A stretch of 9,290 bases of DNA from JBBTWV01 sp038062615 (GCA_038062615.1 JBBTWV010000068.1:1-9290), one strand, 5' to 3'; counted from the first letter of the stretch, positions 1 to 6,576 are shown. Notes: generated by a model from the letters alone, not told the origin. Made by a program: numbers and translations.

Positions 1-5
1 AGATT

Positions 6-34
6 TTGCGGACGAGTGACATCGGGCATAGAAT
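6..34 (+). promoter_or_regulatory. candidate prfB promoter (leaderless)
   Basis: A -35-like TTGCGG (6-11), a 17-base spacer and a -10-like TAGAAT (29-34) end exactly 6 bases before the prfB ATG. Transcription would therefore begin at or next to the A of the start codon. The -10 matches consensus at 5 of 6 bases and the -35 at 3 of 6. No Shine-Dalgarno is visible in the 40 bases before the ATG. The window edge limits what can be said about an upstream gene. Confidence 0.4.
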
Positions 35-40
35 ACACCC

Positions 41-1147
41 ATGCAGGAACTCAAGCAAAAACAGGAGGAGCTCAAGCGGCTAATTGTACGCGGATTTGAA
101 TGTCTGGATTTGCCGAAGTTAAAAAAGCGCGCGCAGGAGTTGGAGGAGATCAGCAGTGCGCCGGAATTTTGGAGCAATCAAAATCAAGCGCGCGAAATCG
201 GCCAGGAGCTCAAGCACCTGCAAGTACTTATTAAGGATTGGGAAGAGGCGCGGCGCGATGTGGATGAACTTGCCGAGCTTTTGCCAACCATTCATCCGGA
301 TAATGATCCTATCGCCGCGCAGGAGTTTAGGGCCATGGTTGCCGAATTAGAAAAAAGATTTGATCGGCTCAATCGTGAATCATTCTTCTCCGGCAAGTAT
401 GATCAAAATAATGCCATCCTACTCATTCACGCTGGCACCGGCGGCAAAGATGCGCAAGACTGGGCGCAAATTCTTCAGCGTATGTACATGCGATATGCTG
501 AGCGCCGCGGTTACAAAACAGAAATTTTAGACGAGTCGCTGGGCGAGGATGTTGGGCTTAAGAGTGCCAGTATTTTAATTTCTGGAATGTATGCGTATGG
601 CTATTTGAAGGGAGAAAAAGGGGTTCATCGCCTGGTGCGCATGTCTCCTTTTAACGCCAAAAATTCTCGCGAAACTTCCTTTGCACTTATAGAAGTTATG
701 CCTGAGGTTCCCGAGTCGCCGGAAGTTCAAATTAAACCGGAAGAACTTCAGCTGGATACGTTTCGCTCCGGCGGCGCCGGCGGCCAGAATGTAAATAAAG
801 TAAATACCGCGGTGCGCATCACGCATATTCCCACCGGTATCATCGTGGCCTGCCAAAGCGAGCGTTCACAACTCCAAAATCGTGAACGTGCCATGAAAAT
901 TTTGCAGTCAAAACTGGCCCAACTTCACGAAGAAGAAAAATTAGAGGAGATGAAAGAGCTCAAGGGCAAGCGCGTAGAAATGTCTTGGGGAAACCAAATT
1001 CGCTCATATGTTTTGCATCCCTATACTATGGTAAAAGATCATCGTACCGATTATGAAACTTCTCAAACGGACAAAGTTTTAGACGGCGATCTGGATGGAT
1101 TTATTGAGGCCGAAATCGAGTGGGCAGCAAAGAAACAGCCTAATTGA
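41..1147 (+). CDS. prfB: peptide chain release factor 2 (RF2)
   Basis: RF2 recognises UAA and UGA stop codons in the ribosomal A site and triggers hydrolysis of peptidyl-tRNA in the cytoplasm. The 368 residues match the family's usual length. An N-terminal helical domain (about 1-110) is followed by the RF2-type anticodon tripeptide SPF (202-204) and the catalytic GGQ (247-249) inside SGGAGGQNVNK. The SPF tripeptide separates it from RF1, which carries PxT. The ATG is chosen because an in-frame TAG lies only four codons upstream (29-31) and a -10-like hexamer sits 6 bases before it. The N-terminus reads straight through the position where many bacterial prfB genes carry the autoregulatory +1 frameshift (LDL near residue 22), so no frameshift is needed here. 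The gene ends in TGA, one of its own product's codons. The next promoter starts inside this stop codon. Confidence 0.97.
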   Translation: MQELKQKQEELKRLIVRGFECLDLPKLKKRAQELEEISSAPEFWSNQNQAREIGQELKHLQVLIKDWEEARRDVDELAELLPTIHPDNDPIAAQEFRAMVAELEKRFDRLNRESFFSGKYDQNNAILLIHAGTGGKDAQDWAQILQRMYMRYAERRGYKTEILDESLGEDVGLKSASILISGMYAYGYLKGEKGVHRLVRMSPFNAKNSRETSFALIEVMPEVPESPEVQIKPEELQLDTFRSGGAGGQNVNKVNTAVRITHIPTGIIVACQSERSQLQNRERAMKILQSKLAQLHEEEKLEEMKELKGKRVEMSWGNQIRSYVLHPYTMVKDHRTDYETSQTDKVLDGDLDGFIEAEIEWAAKKQPN

Positions 1148-1171
1148 CATAAGGCGCTTATTACCTATAAT
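1144..1171 (+). promoter_or_regulatory. consensus sigma70 promoter for the sigma-factor gene
   Basis: A perfect -35 TTGACA (1144-1149) and a perfect -10 TATAAT (1166-1171) are separated by 16 bases. The -35 overlaps the prfB stop TGA (1145-1147). Predicted initiation is near 1178, giving a leader of about 15-20 bases before the ATG at 1198 with no Shine-Dalgarno. It is the only full-consensus promoter noticed in the window, which suggests strong constitutive transcription by the housekeeping sigma factor. Confidence 0.75.
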
Positions 1172-1197
1172 GTCATTCCTTTAACTTTCGTTTGTTT

Positions 1198-1755
1198 ATG
1201 GAACTTCATGACGTTGATCTTCCTGAGCTTTCCCAAACTACAGCCGACCAAAGTCGAAAAATTATTGGAGAAGCGGCGTGCAATGCGAAAATCAGAAACA
1301 GCCTCTATAAATTGGCTCGCCAATATACTCATAATAATAATGGTGATGTCCAGGATCTCGTCCAGGATACTTTCGCAAGAGCTTTAACCTTTGCCCATAA
1401 ATTTGAGCAGGGAACCAATATTACTGCTTGGTTGTGTGAGATTCTTACGCGGCTTTTTATGAATGATTATAGGCGCAAAAAGATGATGAGCCGACACGCG
1501 TCCGCTATTGATCCCAGGGAAATGCATGAACTTTTTAATGGAAGCCGTGGCATGGCTCATCCTGAAACCCAGTTGGAAGCCTCTCTTTGCGATGAAGTTG
1601 TTGAGGCACTTGATAATGTACCCCCCAATCGTATAGAACCGTTTCTTTTATTTGCGCTCCAAGATCACTCATATATGGAGATTCGGGCTCTGTTAGGGGG
1701 AGTGTCCCCCTTCAAACTCTTCGGGTTCGTATTTTTAGAGCAAGAGCTCAATTGA
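1198..1755 (+). CDS. ECF-like sigma-70 family factor, frame broken in region 4.2
   Basis: This would direct RNA polymerase to an alternative promoter set. From the ATG at 1198 (a TTG at 1192 is also in frame), region 2 spans about residues 26-96. It has a core-binding DLVQDTFARAL (53-63) and a promoter-opening helix NITAWLCEILTRLFMNDYRR (74-93). Region 4 begins near residue 130 and reads normally through HSYMEIRALLG (157-167), the first helix of the helix-turn-helix. The open frame then gives GVSPFKLFGFVFLEQELN and a TGA, which does not resemble the family. The expected recognition helix is in the -1 frame just downstream, so the protein as read, 185 residues, should not bind -35 DNA. It could be a recent mutation, a sequencing or assembly error, or a programmed -1 frameshift. 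No anti-sigma gene is adjacent. Confidence 0.8.
   Translation: MELHDVDLPELSQTTADQSRKIIGEAACNAKIRNSLYKLARQYTHNNNGDVQDLVQDTFARALTFAHKFEQGTNITAWLCEILTRLFMNDYRRKKMMSRHASAIDPREMHELFNGSRGMAHPETQLEASLCDEVVEALDNVPPNRIEPFLLFALQDHSYMEIRALLGGVSPFKLFGFVFLEQELN
1696..1710 (+). other. GC hairpin at the sigma-factor frame break
   Basis: GGGGGA (1696-1701) and TCCCCC (1705-1710) form a perfect 6-bp stem with a GTG loop, exactly where the reading frame is lost. Homopolymeric G and C runs in a tight stem are prone to polymerase slippage and to sequencing error. A G5 run before a stable stem could also favour ribosome slippage, although the heptamer A-GGG-GGA is not a classical -1 slippery site and the stem overlaps the run rather than lying downstream. 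Confidence 0.6.
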
Positions 1756-1838
1756 AAGCTGAACTTGGTGACTTTGCCCGCGATGAATATGGTATCGGGA
1801 AGCAATCCCATCAGGATGATGGGGCCGAAGAGAAGTGA
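1698..1838 (+). pseudogene. displaced C-terminal part of the sigma factor (-1 frame)
   Basis: Read in the -1 frame relative to the gene before it, 1698-1838 gives GSVPLQTLRVRIFRARAQLK and then a further 26 residues to a TGA at 1836-1838. VPLQTLRVRIFRAR matches the sigma region 4.2 recognition helix (typical form xPxGTVKSRLxRAR). Joining the frames would give about 213 residues, normal for an ECF factor. At the junction the joined protein reads LGGSVPLQT, with about two residues more than the usual LGVPxGT. This would fit a 5-base insertion as well as a 1-base loss. Confidence 0.75.
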
Positions 1839-1846
1839 AAGATTCC

Positions 1847-1875
1847 TTGAGCAAAGATTTTTGTAACGCTAAACT
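1847..1875 (+). promoter_or_regulatory. weak candidate def promoter
   Basis: TTGAGC (1847-1852), a 17-base spacer and TAAACT (1870-1875) each match consensus at 4 of 6 bases. The -10 ends 8 bases before the def ATG, so the mRNA would have almost no leader, as at other genes here. The -35 lies just after the displaced end of the sigma gene (1838). Read-through from the strong promoter at 1144 is the alternative. Confidence 0.3.
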
Positions 1876-1883
1876 GACGCTAA

Positions 1884-2387
1884 ATGGCTGTACTTGAAAT
1901 TACCAAAGGAGTCGACAATCAAATTCTGCGAACGGTTTCAAAACCGGTAAAAAAAATAGACCGCAAAATCAAAGAGCTGGTGGCCGACATGATTGATACG
2001 ATGGTCGCTGCGGACGGGCTTGGCATTGCGGCTCCGCAAGTCGGCATCAATCTGCGTATTTTTATTGCGCGGCTTAATTTCAATACGCCCAACGAGATGA
2101 TGGTGCCAATGATAAATTCTGAATTTTTGGAAGTGTCGCCGGAGACGGTAGATAACGAAGAAGGATGCCTCAGTATTCCAAAAAAGTTTGGCACGTTGCG
2201 CAGATCAACGACACTCACGATTCGCTATATGGATTTAAAAGGCGCATGGCAAACACTGCGGCTGGACGGGCTCAACGCACGCATTATGCAACATGAAACC
2301 GACCACTTAAACGGCATATTGATTGCCGATAAAATGGAGCGGGAAGTGGACGGTGCAACGCTTAAGAAAGCCCAAAAAGCAAACTAG
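1884..2387 (+). CDS. def: peptide deformylase
   Basis: This removes the formyl group from the N-terminal formyl-methionine of nascent proteins as they leave the ribosome. All three signature motifs are present: GLGIAAPQ (45-52), EGCLS (93-97) and QHETDH (136-141). The metal ligands are predicted to be Cys95, His137 and His141, with Glu138 as catalytic base. At 167 residues it has the standard length. The ATG at 1884 places residues IxKGVDNQILRTVSKPV at the usual N-terminal position. No Shine-Dalgarno precedes it. It lies downstream of prfB on the same strand, so two translation genes flank the broken sigma factor. It converges with the gene at 2405-2983, only 17 bases away. Confidence 0.97.
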   Translation: MAVLEITKGVDNQILRTVSKPVKKIDRKIKELVADMIDTMVAADGLGIAAPQVGINLRIFIARLNFNTPNEMMVPMINSEFLEVSPETVDNEEGCLSIPKKFGTLRRSTTLTIRYMDLKGAWQTLRLDGLNARIMQHETDHLNGILIADKMEREVDGATLKKAQKAN

Positions 2388-2408
2388 GGCCTGTGTACAG
2401 GGTTCTAG
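2384..2408 (+). terminator. possible hairpin spanning two convergent stop codons
   Basis: On the + strand CTAGGGCC (2384-2391) can pair with GGTTCTAG (2401-2408) through four Watson-Crick pairs, two G-U wobbles and two further G-C pairs, leaving a small loop. The stem contains the def stop TAG (2385-2387) and the complement of the opposing gene's TAG (2405-2407). There is no T-run after it, so intrinsic termination would be weak. On the - strand the wobbles become A-C mismatches. Confidence 0.3.
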
Positions 2409-2983
2409 ACGTTTCCTGCCGCGTCAGCACGCGCGGGAGCTGCAGAGGATCCGCCGCCCCTCATTGCAGTTGCCAATTCACCAGCCTGCCATGCAACCAA
2501 ATTATTAACTGGTGCTACATTGGCGGTGCCAGGATTAGCTTCTGCGGACTGTCCTATGGCATATACTGCAAACCCGCGTCGAGTTCCACGGGGTTCTTCG
2601 GAATGAGAAAGCGCTCTATATTTGGGTGTCACTACTACCTGTCGTCCCTTTTGTTGTGCTGTCCGGACAACTTCATCAATATTCTCAAAAGTGGCAAAAG
2701 CGCAGGGCGTGCTAATGGATCTTGGATTCGGACCTTGTTGGCGCATGACTCTATATTCCATCCGCTCACTCTTATTTTGCGGAACTAACACAACGCTCCC
2801 ATCGTCCGGCCACTGATCTGGCCTGTTCGCCACGCCGAGCTGTACAGTAATCGAGCTTACAGCTTCTCCTTCCTGGGAATATCCTGCCAGGACATCATCT
2901 ACCGCAGAATCTACTTTGGGTCCAGTAACAGGTTCCGTTTCTCCGTTGTCATGTCCATTTCCTTCCACTCTGGGGTGAGTCAT
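2405..2983 (-). CDS. hypothetical protein, last gene of the ftsA cluster
   Basis: I do not recognise this 192-residue protein. It has a hydrophilic acidic N-terminus (about 1-40, rich in Gly, Glu and Asp) and a probable folded core (about 42-145) with beta-like segments SSITVQLGV and GSVVLVPQN and a helix NIDEVVRTAQQKGRQ. The Ala/Gly/Ser tail (about 168-192) is probably disordered. There is no signal peptide or membrane segment, and only one cysteine (94). The ATG at 2983 is 34 bases after the FemAB stop on the same strand, so co-transcription with the division genes is likely. Its codons look somewhat more GC-rich than those of the FemAB gene, especially at the 3' end. The coding call rests on an uninterrupted frame and operon position. 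The opposite-strand frames look like shadows. Confidence 0.7.
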   Translation of the reverse strand: MTHPRVEGNGHDNGETEPVTGPKVDSAVDDVLAGYSQEGEAVSSITVQLGVANRPDQWPDDGSVVLVPQNKSERMEYRVMRQQGPNPRSISTPCAFATFENIDEVVRTAQQKGRQVVVTPKYRALSHSEEPRGTRRGFAVYAIGQSAEANPGTANVAPVNNLVAWQAGELATAMRGGGSSAAPARADAAGNV

Positions 2984-3017
2984 ATTACAAACAATTAAGG
3001 ATTATTTGGCTCGCATG

Positions 3018-4070
3018 CTATATTAGTTTTTTCACCTTAGTCAATATTTTCTTGATTCCATCAAGAAATCGGTAGAGAAACTGATTATAAATAACCTCAA
3101 AACTTGCTGCGTAGGCCACTTCTTTACCACCAAACTTTTTCTTAAAATCTGTTATTCCAGCCCATGGATGGTGCGGGTCACCTGGAGGAGCTATTCCTAA
3201 AAAATCGTACCATTGCATGCCGCGGCGCTTGGCCTCACGAATGGCTTCCCACTGCAATAAATAAGGTGCCATAAGATGCCTTTTTGTGTGATCCGAAGCA
3301 CCAAAATAGTAGGTAGCCGTGTCTTTATAATAAACAACAATAATGCCACCAATTACTTCTTTTTTGCCAAATTCGTCTGCCTGTGAATACGCCAAAAAAA
3401 GTGAGGTCATTTGCCCATCAGACATTTGTAAAAGTTTTTCGTAAAAATATTTTGGGTGAATTTGGAAGCCATCTCGCCAGGCAGTTTTTTGGAGGAGCCC
3501 ATAAAATGTTTCAAAATCTTCGGGCGGAATTTCATTAAATGAATTGAATTGATGCACCGAAACGCCGTGTTTTTTTGCAATGTTAATGTTGTACCTTCCC
3601 TTGGGTTTCATCTGCGCTAAAATTTCTTGCTCGGATTTTTGAAGGTCCAAAATAAGACTATGCTCGGCCGTCCAGCGCGTTTTGGATTTTTTGATGTGCC
3701 AGATTTTTTTAACTTTCTGTGCGTCTTCATCAGTCCAGTCCGACGGCGGTTCAACTCTCACAAAGAGCGCTTTTTCTTTTTGTGCGATTCGCGCCAGCTC
3801 TTCAAAAATTTCTTTATGAAATCCTCCAAGTGGGCCATAGGGAATCCAAAGCCAACAAAAGTTTAACGGAAGCTTTACTTTTATAATTAAAGCTCCCGCC
3901 ATTAAGTTCTCATGACTCTTGATTCTTGACTCTTGATTCTGCGCAAGCACCGGCCAAAACTTTCCGCGATACGGAATCTGCGCCTGAAACTCTCCAAACG
4001 CCAAAGACTGGAAGAAACTTCCAGCCGGGTGGCATTTTACAAACTTATCGAGATCCGCCGAATTCATCAT
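3018..4070 (-). CDS. FemAB/FemX-family peptidoglycan aminoacyltransferase
   Basis: FemAB enzymes transfer amino acids from aminoacyl-tRNA to the side chain of the lipid-linked peptidoglycan precursor, building interpeptide bridges at the inner face of the membrane. The 350 residues form two GNAT-like halves. Family landmarks are the N-terminal GSFFQSLAFGEFQ (17-29), WIPYGPLGG (75-83), the RVEPP strand end (105-109), the nucleic-acid-side motif MKPKGRYNINIAKKHGV (154-170), and the C-terminal YYFGAS (254-259), APYLLQWEAIREAK (268-281), YDFLGI (288-293) and DFKKKFGG (308-315). A second ATG follows at once (4067). GAGAAG just before it is a weak Shine-Dalgarno. It begins 14 bases after ftsZ, supporting one operon with ftsA and ftsZ. 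Residues 45-54 are encoded by a heptanucleotide repeat and look like an insertion. The exact amino acid transferred cannot be read from the sequence. Confidence 0.9.
   Translation of the reverse strand: MMNSADLDKFVKCHPAGSFFQSLAFGEFQAQIPYRGKFWPVLAQNQESRIKSHENLMAGALIIKVKLPLNFCWLWIPYGPLGGFHKEIFEELARIAQKEKALFVRVEPPSDWTDEDAQKVKKIWHIKKSKTRWTAEHSLILDLQKSEQEILAQMKPKGRYNINIAKKHGVSVHQFNSFNEIPPEDFETFYGLLQKTAWRDGFQIHPKYFYEKLLQMSDGQMTSLFLAYSQADEFGKKEVIGGIIVVYYKDTATYYFGASDHTKRHLMAPYLLQWEAIREAKRRGMQWYDFLGIAPPGDPHHPWAGITDFKKKFGGKEVAYAASFEVIYNQFLYRFLDGIKKILTKVKKLI
3911..3938 (-). repeat. heptanucleotide tandem repeat inside the FemAB gene
   Basis: Four head-to-tail 7-base units occur on the - strand: AATCAAG, AGTCAAG, AATCAAG, AGTCATG. 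They can also be seen as two 14-base units differing at one position. They encode residues 45-54 (NQESRIKSHE), a hydrophilic stretch between the strands WPVLAQ and MAGALIIK, where FemAB relatives normally have a short turn. Three 7-base units make 21 bases, so the repeat can grow without breaking the frame. Confidence 0.8.
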
Positions 4071-4084
4071 CTTCTCAATGACAA

Positions 4085-5236
4085 CTAAGCTACTTTTTTG
4101 CGAATGAAAGCTGGAATATCCAGTTCACTTTCCACAGGTCGGCCCTGAGTGGAGTTTTGCAGACTGGAATGTTCTCGCTGGAAGAAAGAAGGTTTCTCGC
4201 GTTTGGCTTCATCAAATCCTGTAGCAATTACCGTCACTTTGATCTCACCGGTATAAGAATCATTTACTACTGCACCAAAGATAATCGTAGCGTCTGGATC
4301 AGCGGCTTCCGTAACAATACGAGCAGCCTCATCCACCTCAAACATAGAAAGATCATTACCGCCGGTAACATTAAAGAGAATACCTTTGGCTCCACCAATA
4401 TCCATCTCCAAGAGAGGGCTTTCAATAGCGGCTTTTGCGGCTTCCACAGCGCGATTTTCGCCCGTGCCATAACCAATGCCCATCAAAGCGGAACCGGAAT
4501 TTTGCATGACCGTGCGTACGTCGGCAAAGTCCACGTTAATCATACCGTGCACCGTGATGATGTCGGCAATACCCTGCACGCCTTGGCGCAAAACGTCATC
4601 CACTACCGTGAAGGCATCCATGAGTGGCGTCTTTTTATCAATAATAGAGAGAATACGGTCGTTTGGAATCACGATGAGTGTGTCCACCTTGCCGCGAAGA
4701 TTCTCCAAACCGTCTTCAGCTTGTTGCTTGCGTTTCATGCCCTCAAAAGAGAATGGTTTGGTAACCACGGCCACAGAAAGAATGCCTAGTTCGCGAGCAA
4801 TTTCGGCAACAATAGGAGCGCCACCGGTACCAGTCCCACCACCCAAACCGCAGGTAATAAAGACCATATCAGCACCTTGCAATGCAGCCTTAATTTCCTC
4901 GGAACTTTCTTCAGCTGACTGGCGTCCAATTTCTGGATTGGCACCTGCACCCAGACCGCGGGTAGTGGCCTTTCCCACATTAATCTTATTGGGCGTCTCA
5001 CAGTGATACAGCGCCTGAGCGTCCGTATTGAGCGAGATAAACTCAATACCTTTTACGCCAGATTTCATCATGCGTGAAACCGCATTGCATCCACCGCCGC
5101 CAATACCCACGACGATGAGTGAGGCCACCGGGCTAACTTCTGGCGTAACCATCTCTACGCTTACGGTTCTCTTTTTGAATGTTGAAGCTTTGCCGACGAA
5201 TAAATTGCGCAACGAGTCTTTGTACTGAGGGTCCAT
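4085..5236 (-). CDS. ftsZ: cell division protein FtsZ
   Basis: FtsZ is the GTP-dependent tubulin homologue that polymerises into the midcell ring. In order there is an N-terminal extension (1-38), the nucleotide-binding VGIGGGGCNAV (43-53), the tubulin signature GGGTGTGG (132-139) and the catalytic T7 loop NVDFAD (234-239, with Asp236 and Asp239). A short linker (about 341-371) leads to the conserved C-terminal peptide LDIPAFIRKK (372-381), which binds FtsA. Length is 383 residues, typical. The extension is about 30 residues longer than in E. coli, and Met29 is an alternative start. The ATG at 5236 has no Shine-Dalgarno. It follows ftsA by 82 bases containing two hairpins and precedes the FemAB gene by 14 bases. 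A -10-like CATAAT (complement of 5247-5252) lies 10 bases before the ATG, so an extra internal promoter is possible but lacks a -35. Confidence 0.98.
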   Translation of the reverse strand: MDPQYKDSLRNLFVGKASTFKKRTVSVEMVTPEVSPVASLIVVGIGGGGCNAVSRMMKSGVKGIEFISLNTDAQALYHCETPNKINVGKATTRGLGAGANPEIGRQSAEESSEEIKAALQGADMVFITCGLGGGTGTGGAPIVAEIARELGILSVAVVTKPFSFEGMKRKQQAEDGLENLRGKVDTLIVIPNDRILSIIDKKTPLMDAFTVVDDVLRQGVQGIADIITVHGMINVDFADVRTVMQNSGSALMGIGYGTGENRAVEAAKAAIESPLLEMDIGGAKGILFNVTGGNDLSMFEVDEAARIVTEAADPDATIIFGAVVNDSYTGEIKVTVIATGFDEAKREKPSFFQREHSSLQNSTQGRPVESELDIPAFIRKKVA

Positions 5237-5272
5237 GATAGTAAAAATTATGAAATATTACTTAGCTGAGGA

Positions 5273-5287
5273 GCGCCCTCCGGGCGC
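5273..5287. repeat. GC-rich inverted repeat between ftsA and ftsZ
   Basis: GCGCCC (5273-5278) and GGGCGC (5282-5287) form a perfect 6-bp stem with a 3-base loop. It lies about 37 bases before the ftsZ start, in the ftsA-ftsZ transcript. No T-run follows on the - strand, so it is more likely an mRNA processing or stability element, or a weak attenuator, than a full terminator. Confidence 0.55.
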
Positions 5288-5298
5288 GTTATAGGCTT

Positions 5299-5313
5299 AG
5301 CCTCGCTGAGGCT
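5299..5313. repeat. second inverted repeat just after the ftsA stop
   Basis: AGCCTC (5299-5304) and GAGGCT (5308-5313) pair over a 3-base loop, 5 bases downstream of the ftsA stop (5319-5321). Together with the hairpin at 5273-5287 it could set the ratio of FtsA to FtsZ by affecting mRNA ends. Bases 5301-5320 are also one copy of a dispersed GC-rich motif. Confidence 0.5.
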
Positions 5314-5320
5314 CGGCCTC
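5301..5320 (+). repeat. dispersed GC-rich 20-mer, copy 1
   Basis: This 20-base stretch agrees with 8686-8705 at 17 of 20 positions; the shared core is CCTCGCTnAnGCTCGG. It sits at the 3' end of ftsA and touches its stop codon. The other clear copy is also just beyond a gene end. Confidence 0.5.
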
Positions 5321-6557
5321 ATGGGAGAAGTTGCTTTGCCCAGGCCTTAAAGCCCGAGAAAGTTTTCTTAAGATTCAAACCCCGGAAACCAAGGCCAAAC
5401 GGCCGTGCTTCAAAGCGGGCGCCTAAGAGTAAAAGTCCAATGGCGGTGGCATACGCGGGATCTTCAATTTTATCCACCACGCCTTCAAAATTTTGAGGGA
5501 AGCCAATTTGCACTGGTAAGTTCAACGTTTCGCGAGCCAAATCAATGACGCCTGGGATTTTTACGCCGGCACCGGTGAGCACCACGCCAGCCGGTAACAT
5601 TCCGTCGCGGTGAATTTTTGCCAATTCTTCTTTTACCAACAAGAATATTTCGTGATACCTGGCCTCAATGATTTCCACCAAATGTTTTTTGGAAATTTTC
5701 TGCATATCAATTTTGCTGAGGCTGGAAAGGTCAATCATCTCGCGATCGTTGACCTCGCTTGGAATGCAAGAACCGTATTCGATTTTGATTTTCTCAGCCG
5801 TATCAATAGAAGTGCGCAGACCAATGGCAATATCGTTGGTAACATTTTCGCCGCCCACTGGAATAACCGATGTGTGGAGGGTCGTACCTTCTTCAAAGAC
5901 AGAAACGGAAGTTCCGCCAGAGCCAATGTCTACCACCACGACGCCAAGTTCTTTTTGGCGTTTAGAAAGAACAGCTTCAGAGCAAGCCAGTGCGCCGGGG
6001 ATGACATCATTAATATCCACTCCGGCCTGCAAGACGCATTTTTCAATATTCCTTACATGGGGAATCATGCCCGTTACAATGTGGGCGTCAACTTCAAGAC
6101 GGATGCCGGACATACCAACGGGGTACTTAATTCCCTTCTGTTCATCCACCGTAAATGACTTTGGAATAATGCGCAGGATGCGGCGGTTATTGGGAATGGC
6201 CACGGCCTGAGCCGCCTCAATGACGCGATCAATGTCATCTTCGGCGATTTCATTACCGGGGTGAGAAATGGCAATAACGCCTTTGCTGTTGAAAGATTCA
6301 ATGTGATTGCCGGAAATGCCAAGGAAAACATGGTGGACTGGTTCGCCTGCCATTCGTTCGGCGTCTTCCAAAGAAGCGGTGATATTGTTAATTGTTTCTT
6401 CTACATCGATTACTTGTCCTTTGCGAAGGCCGGTAGACGGAGCAATGCCAACACCAATAACGTTAGGGATTTGGGTTTTTTCGTCCATAATCCCCACCAC
6501 GGTCCTAATTTTTGATGAGCCGACATCCAGGCCGGCGAGTAAGCGTATTTTTGACAT
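5319..6557 (-). CDS. ftsA: cell division protein FtsA
   Basis: FtsA is the actin-like ATPase that tethers FtsZ to the cytoplasmic membrane and recruits later division proteins. The actin-fold landmarks are the phosphate-1 loop LDVGSSKI (10-17), an SHS2/1C domain (about 87-165), the phosphate-2 loop DIGSGGTSVSV (210-220) and the adenosine loop VVLTGAG (325-331). The C-terminus KKTFSGFKAWAKQLL (397-411) is a basic amphipathic helix, the expected membrane-targeting sequence. Length is 412 residues, typical. The ATG at 6557 puts the first actin strand at residues 4-13. No Shine-Dalgarno precedes it. As the first gene of the leftward cluster it is preceded by about 600 non-coding bases. The matching FtsZ tail peptide in the next gene indicates an intact FtsA-FtsZ pair. 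Confidence 0.97.
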   Translation of the reverse strand: MSKIRLLAGLDVGSSKIRTVVGIMDEKTQIPNVIGVGIAPSTGLRKGQVIDVEETINNITASLEDAERMAGEPVHHVFLGISGNHIESFNSKGVIAISHPGNEIAEDDIDRVIEAAQAVAIPNNRRILRIIPKSFTVDEQKGIKYPVGMSGIRLEVDAHIVTGMIPHVRNIEKCVLQAGVDINDVIPGALACSEAVLSKRQKELGVVVVDIGSGGTSVSVFEEGTTLHTSVIPVGGENVTNDIAIGLRTSIDTAEKIKIEYGSCIPSEVNDREMIDLSSLSKIDMQKISKKHLVEIIEARYHEIFLLVKEELAKIHRDGMLPAGVVLTGAGVKIPGVIDLARETLNLPVQIGFPQNFEGVVDKIEDPAYATAIGLLLLGARFEARPFGLGFRGLNLKKTFSGFKAWAKQLLP

Positions 6558-6563
6558 AAGGCG

Positions 6564-6576
6564 CGAGCGAAGCGAG
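6564..6576 (-). repeat. dispersed GC-rich motif, copy 3 (partial)
   Basis: On the - strand this reads CTCGCTTCGCTCG, one base shorter than CTCGCTTACGCTCG at 8687-8700 and otherwise identical. It lies directly before the ftsA start in an otherwise AT-rich region. Confidence 0.4.

Noticed and set aside
62..67. AGGAGG Shine-Dalgarno-like sequence inside prfB
   Set aside because: It encodes part of QEEL in the N-terminal helix and has no suitable in-frame start codon behind it, nor a shift-prone CUUUGA downstream.
575..856. Antisense open frame inside prfB, and similar long antisense frames inside def, ftsZ, ftsA and the exonuclease gene
   Set aside because: Each lies wholly within a gene whose conserved motifs are in the other frame. 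The translations are rich in unlikely residues and have no recognisable motif or start signal.
2404..2452. XbaI, PstI and BamHI sites close together, resembling vector polylinker
   Set aside because: The order and spacing do not match a common polylinker, and the stretch is continuous with the coding frame of the hypothetical protein's Ala/Gly tail, so vector contamination is unlikely.
2393..2788. + strand open frame (131 codons) opposite the hypothetical protein
   Set aside because: Its product is Cys-, Ser- and Arg-rich without domain-like pattern, and it begins just after the def stop with no start signal. The - strand frame is longer, has an ordinary composition and fits the operon.
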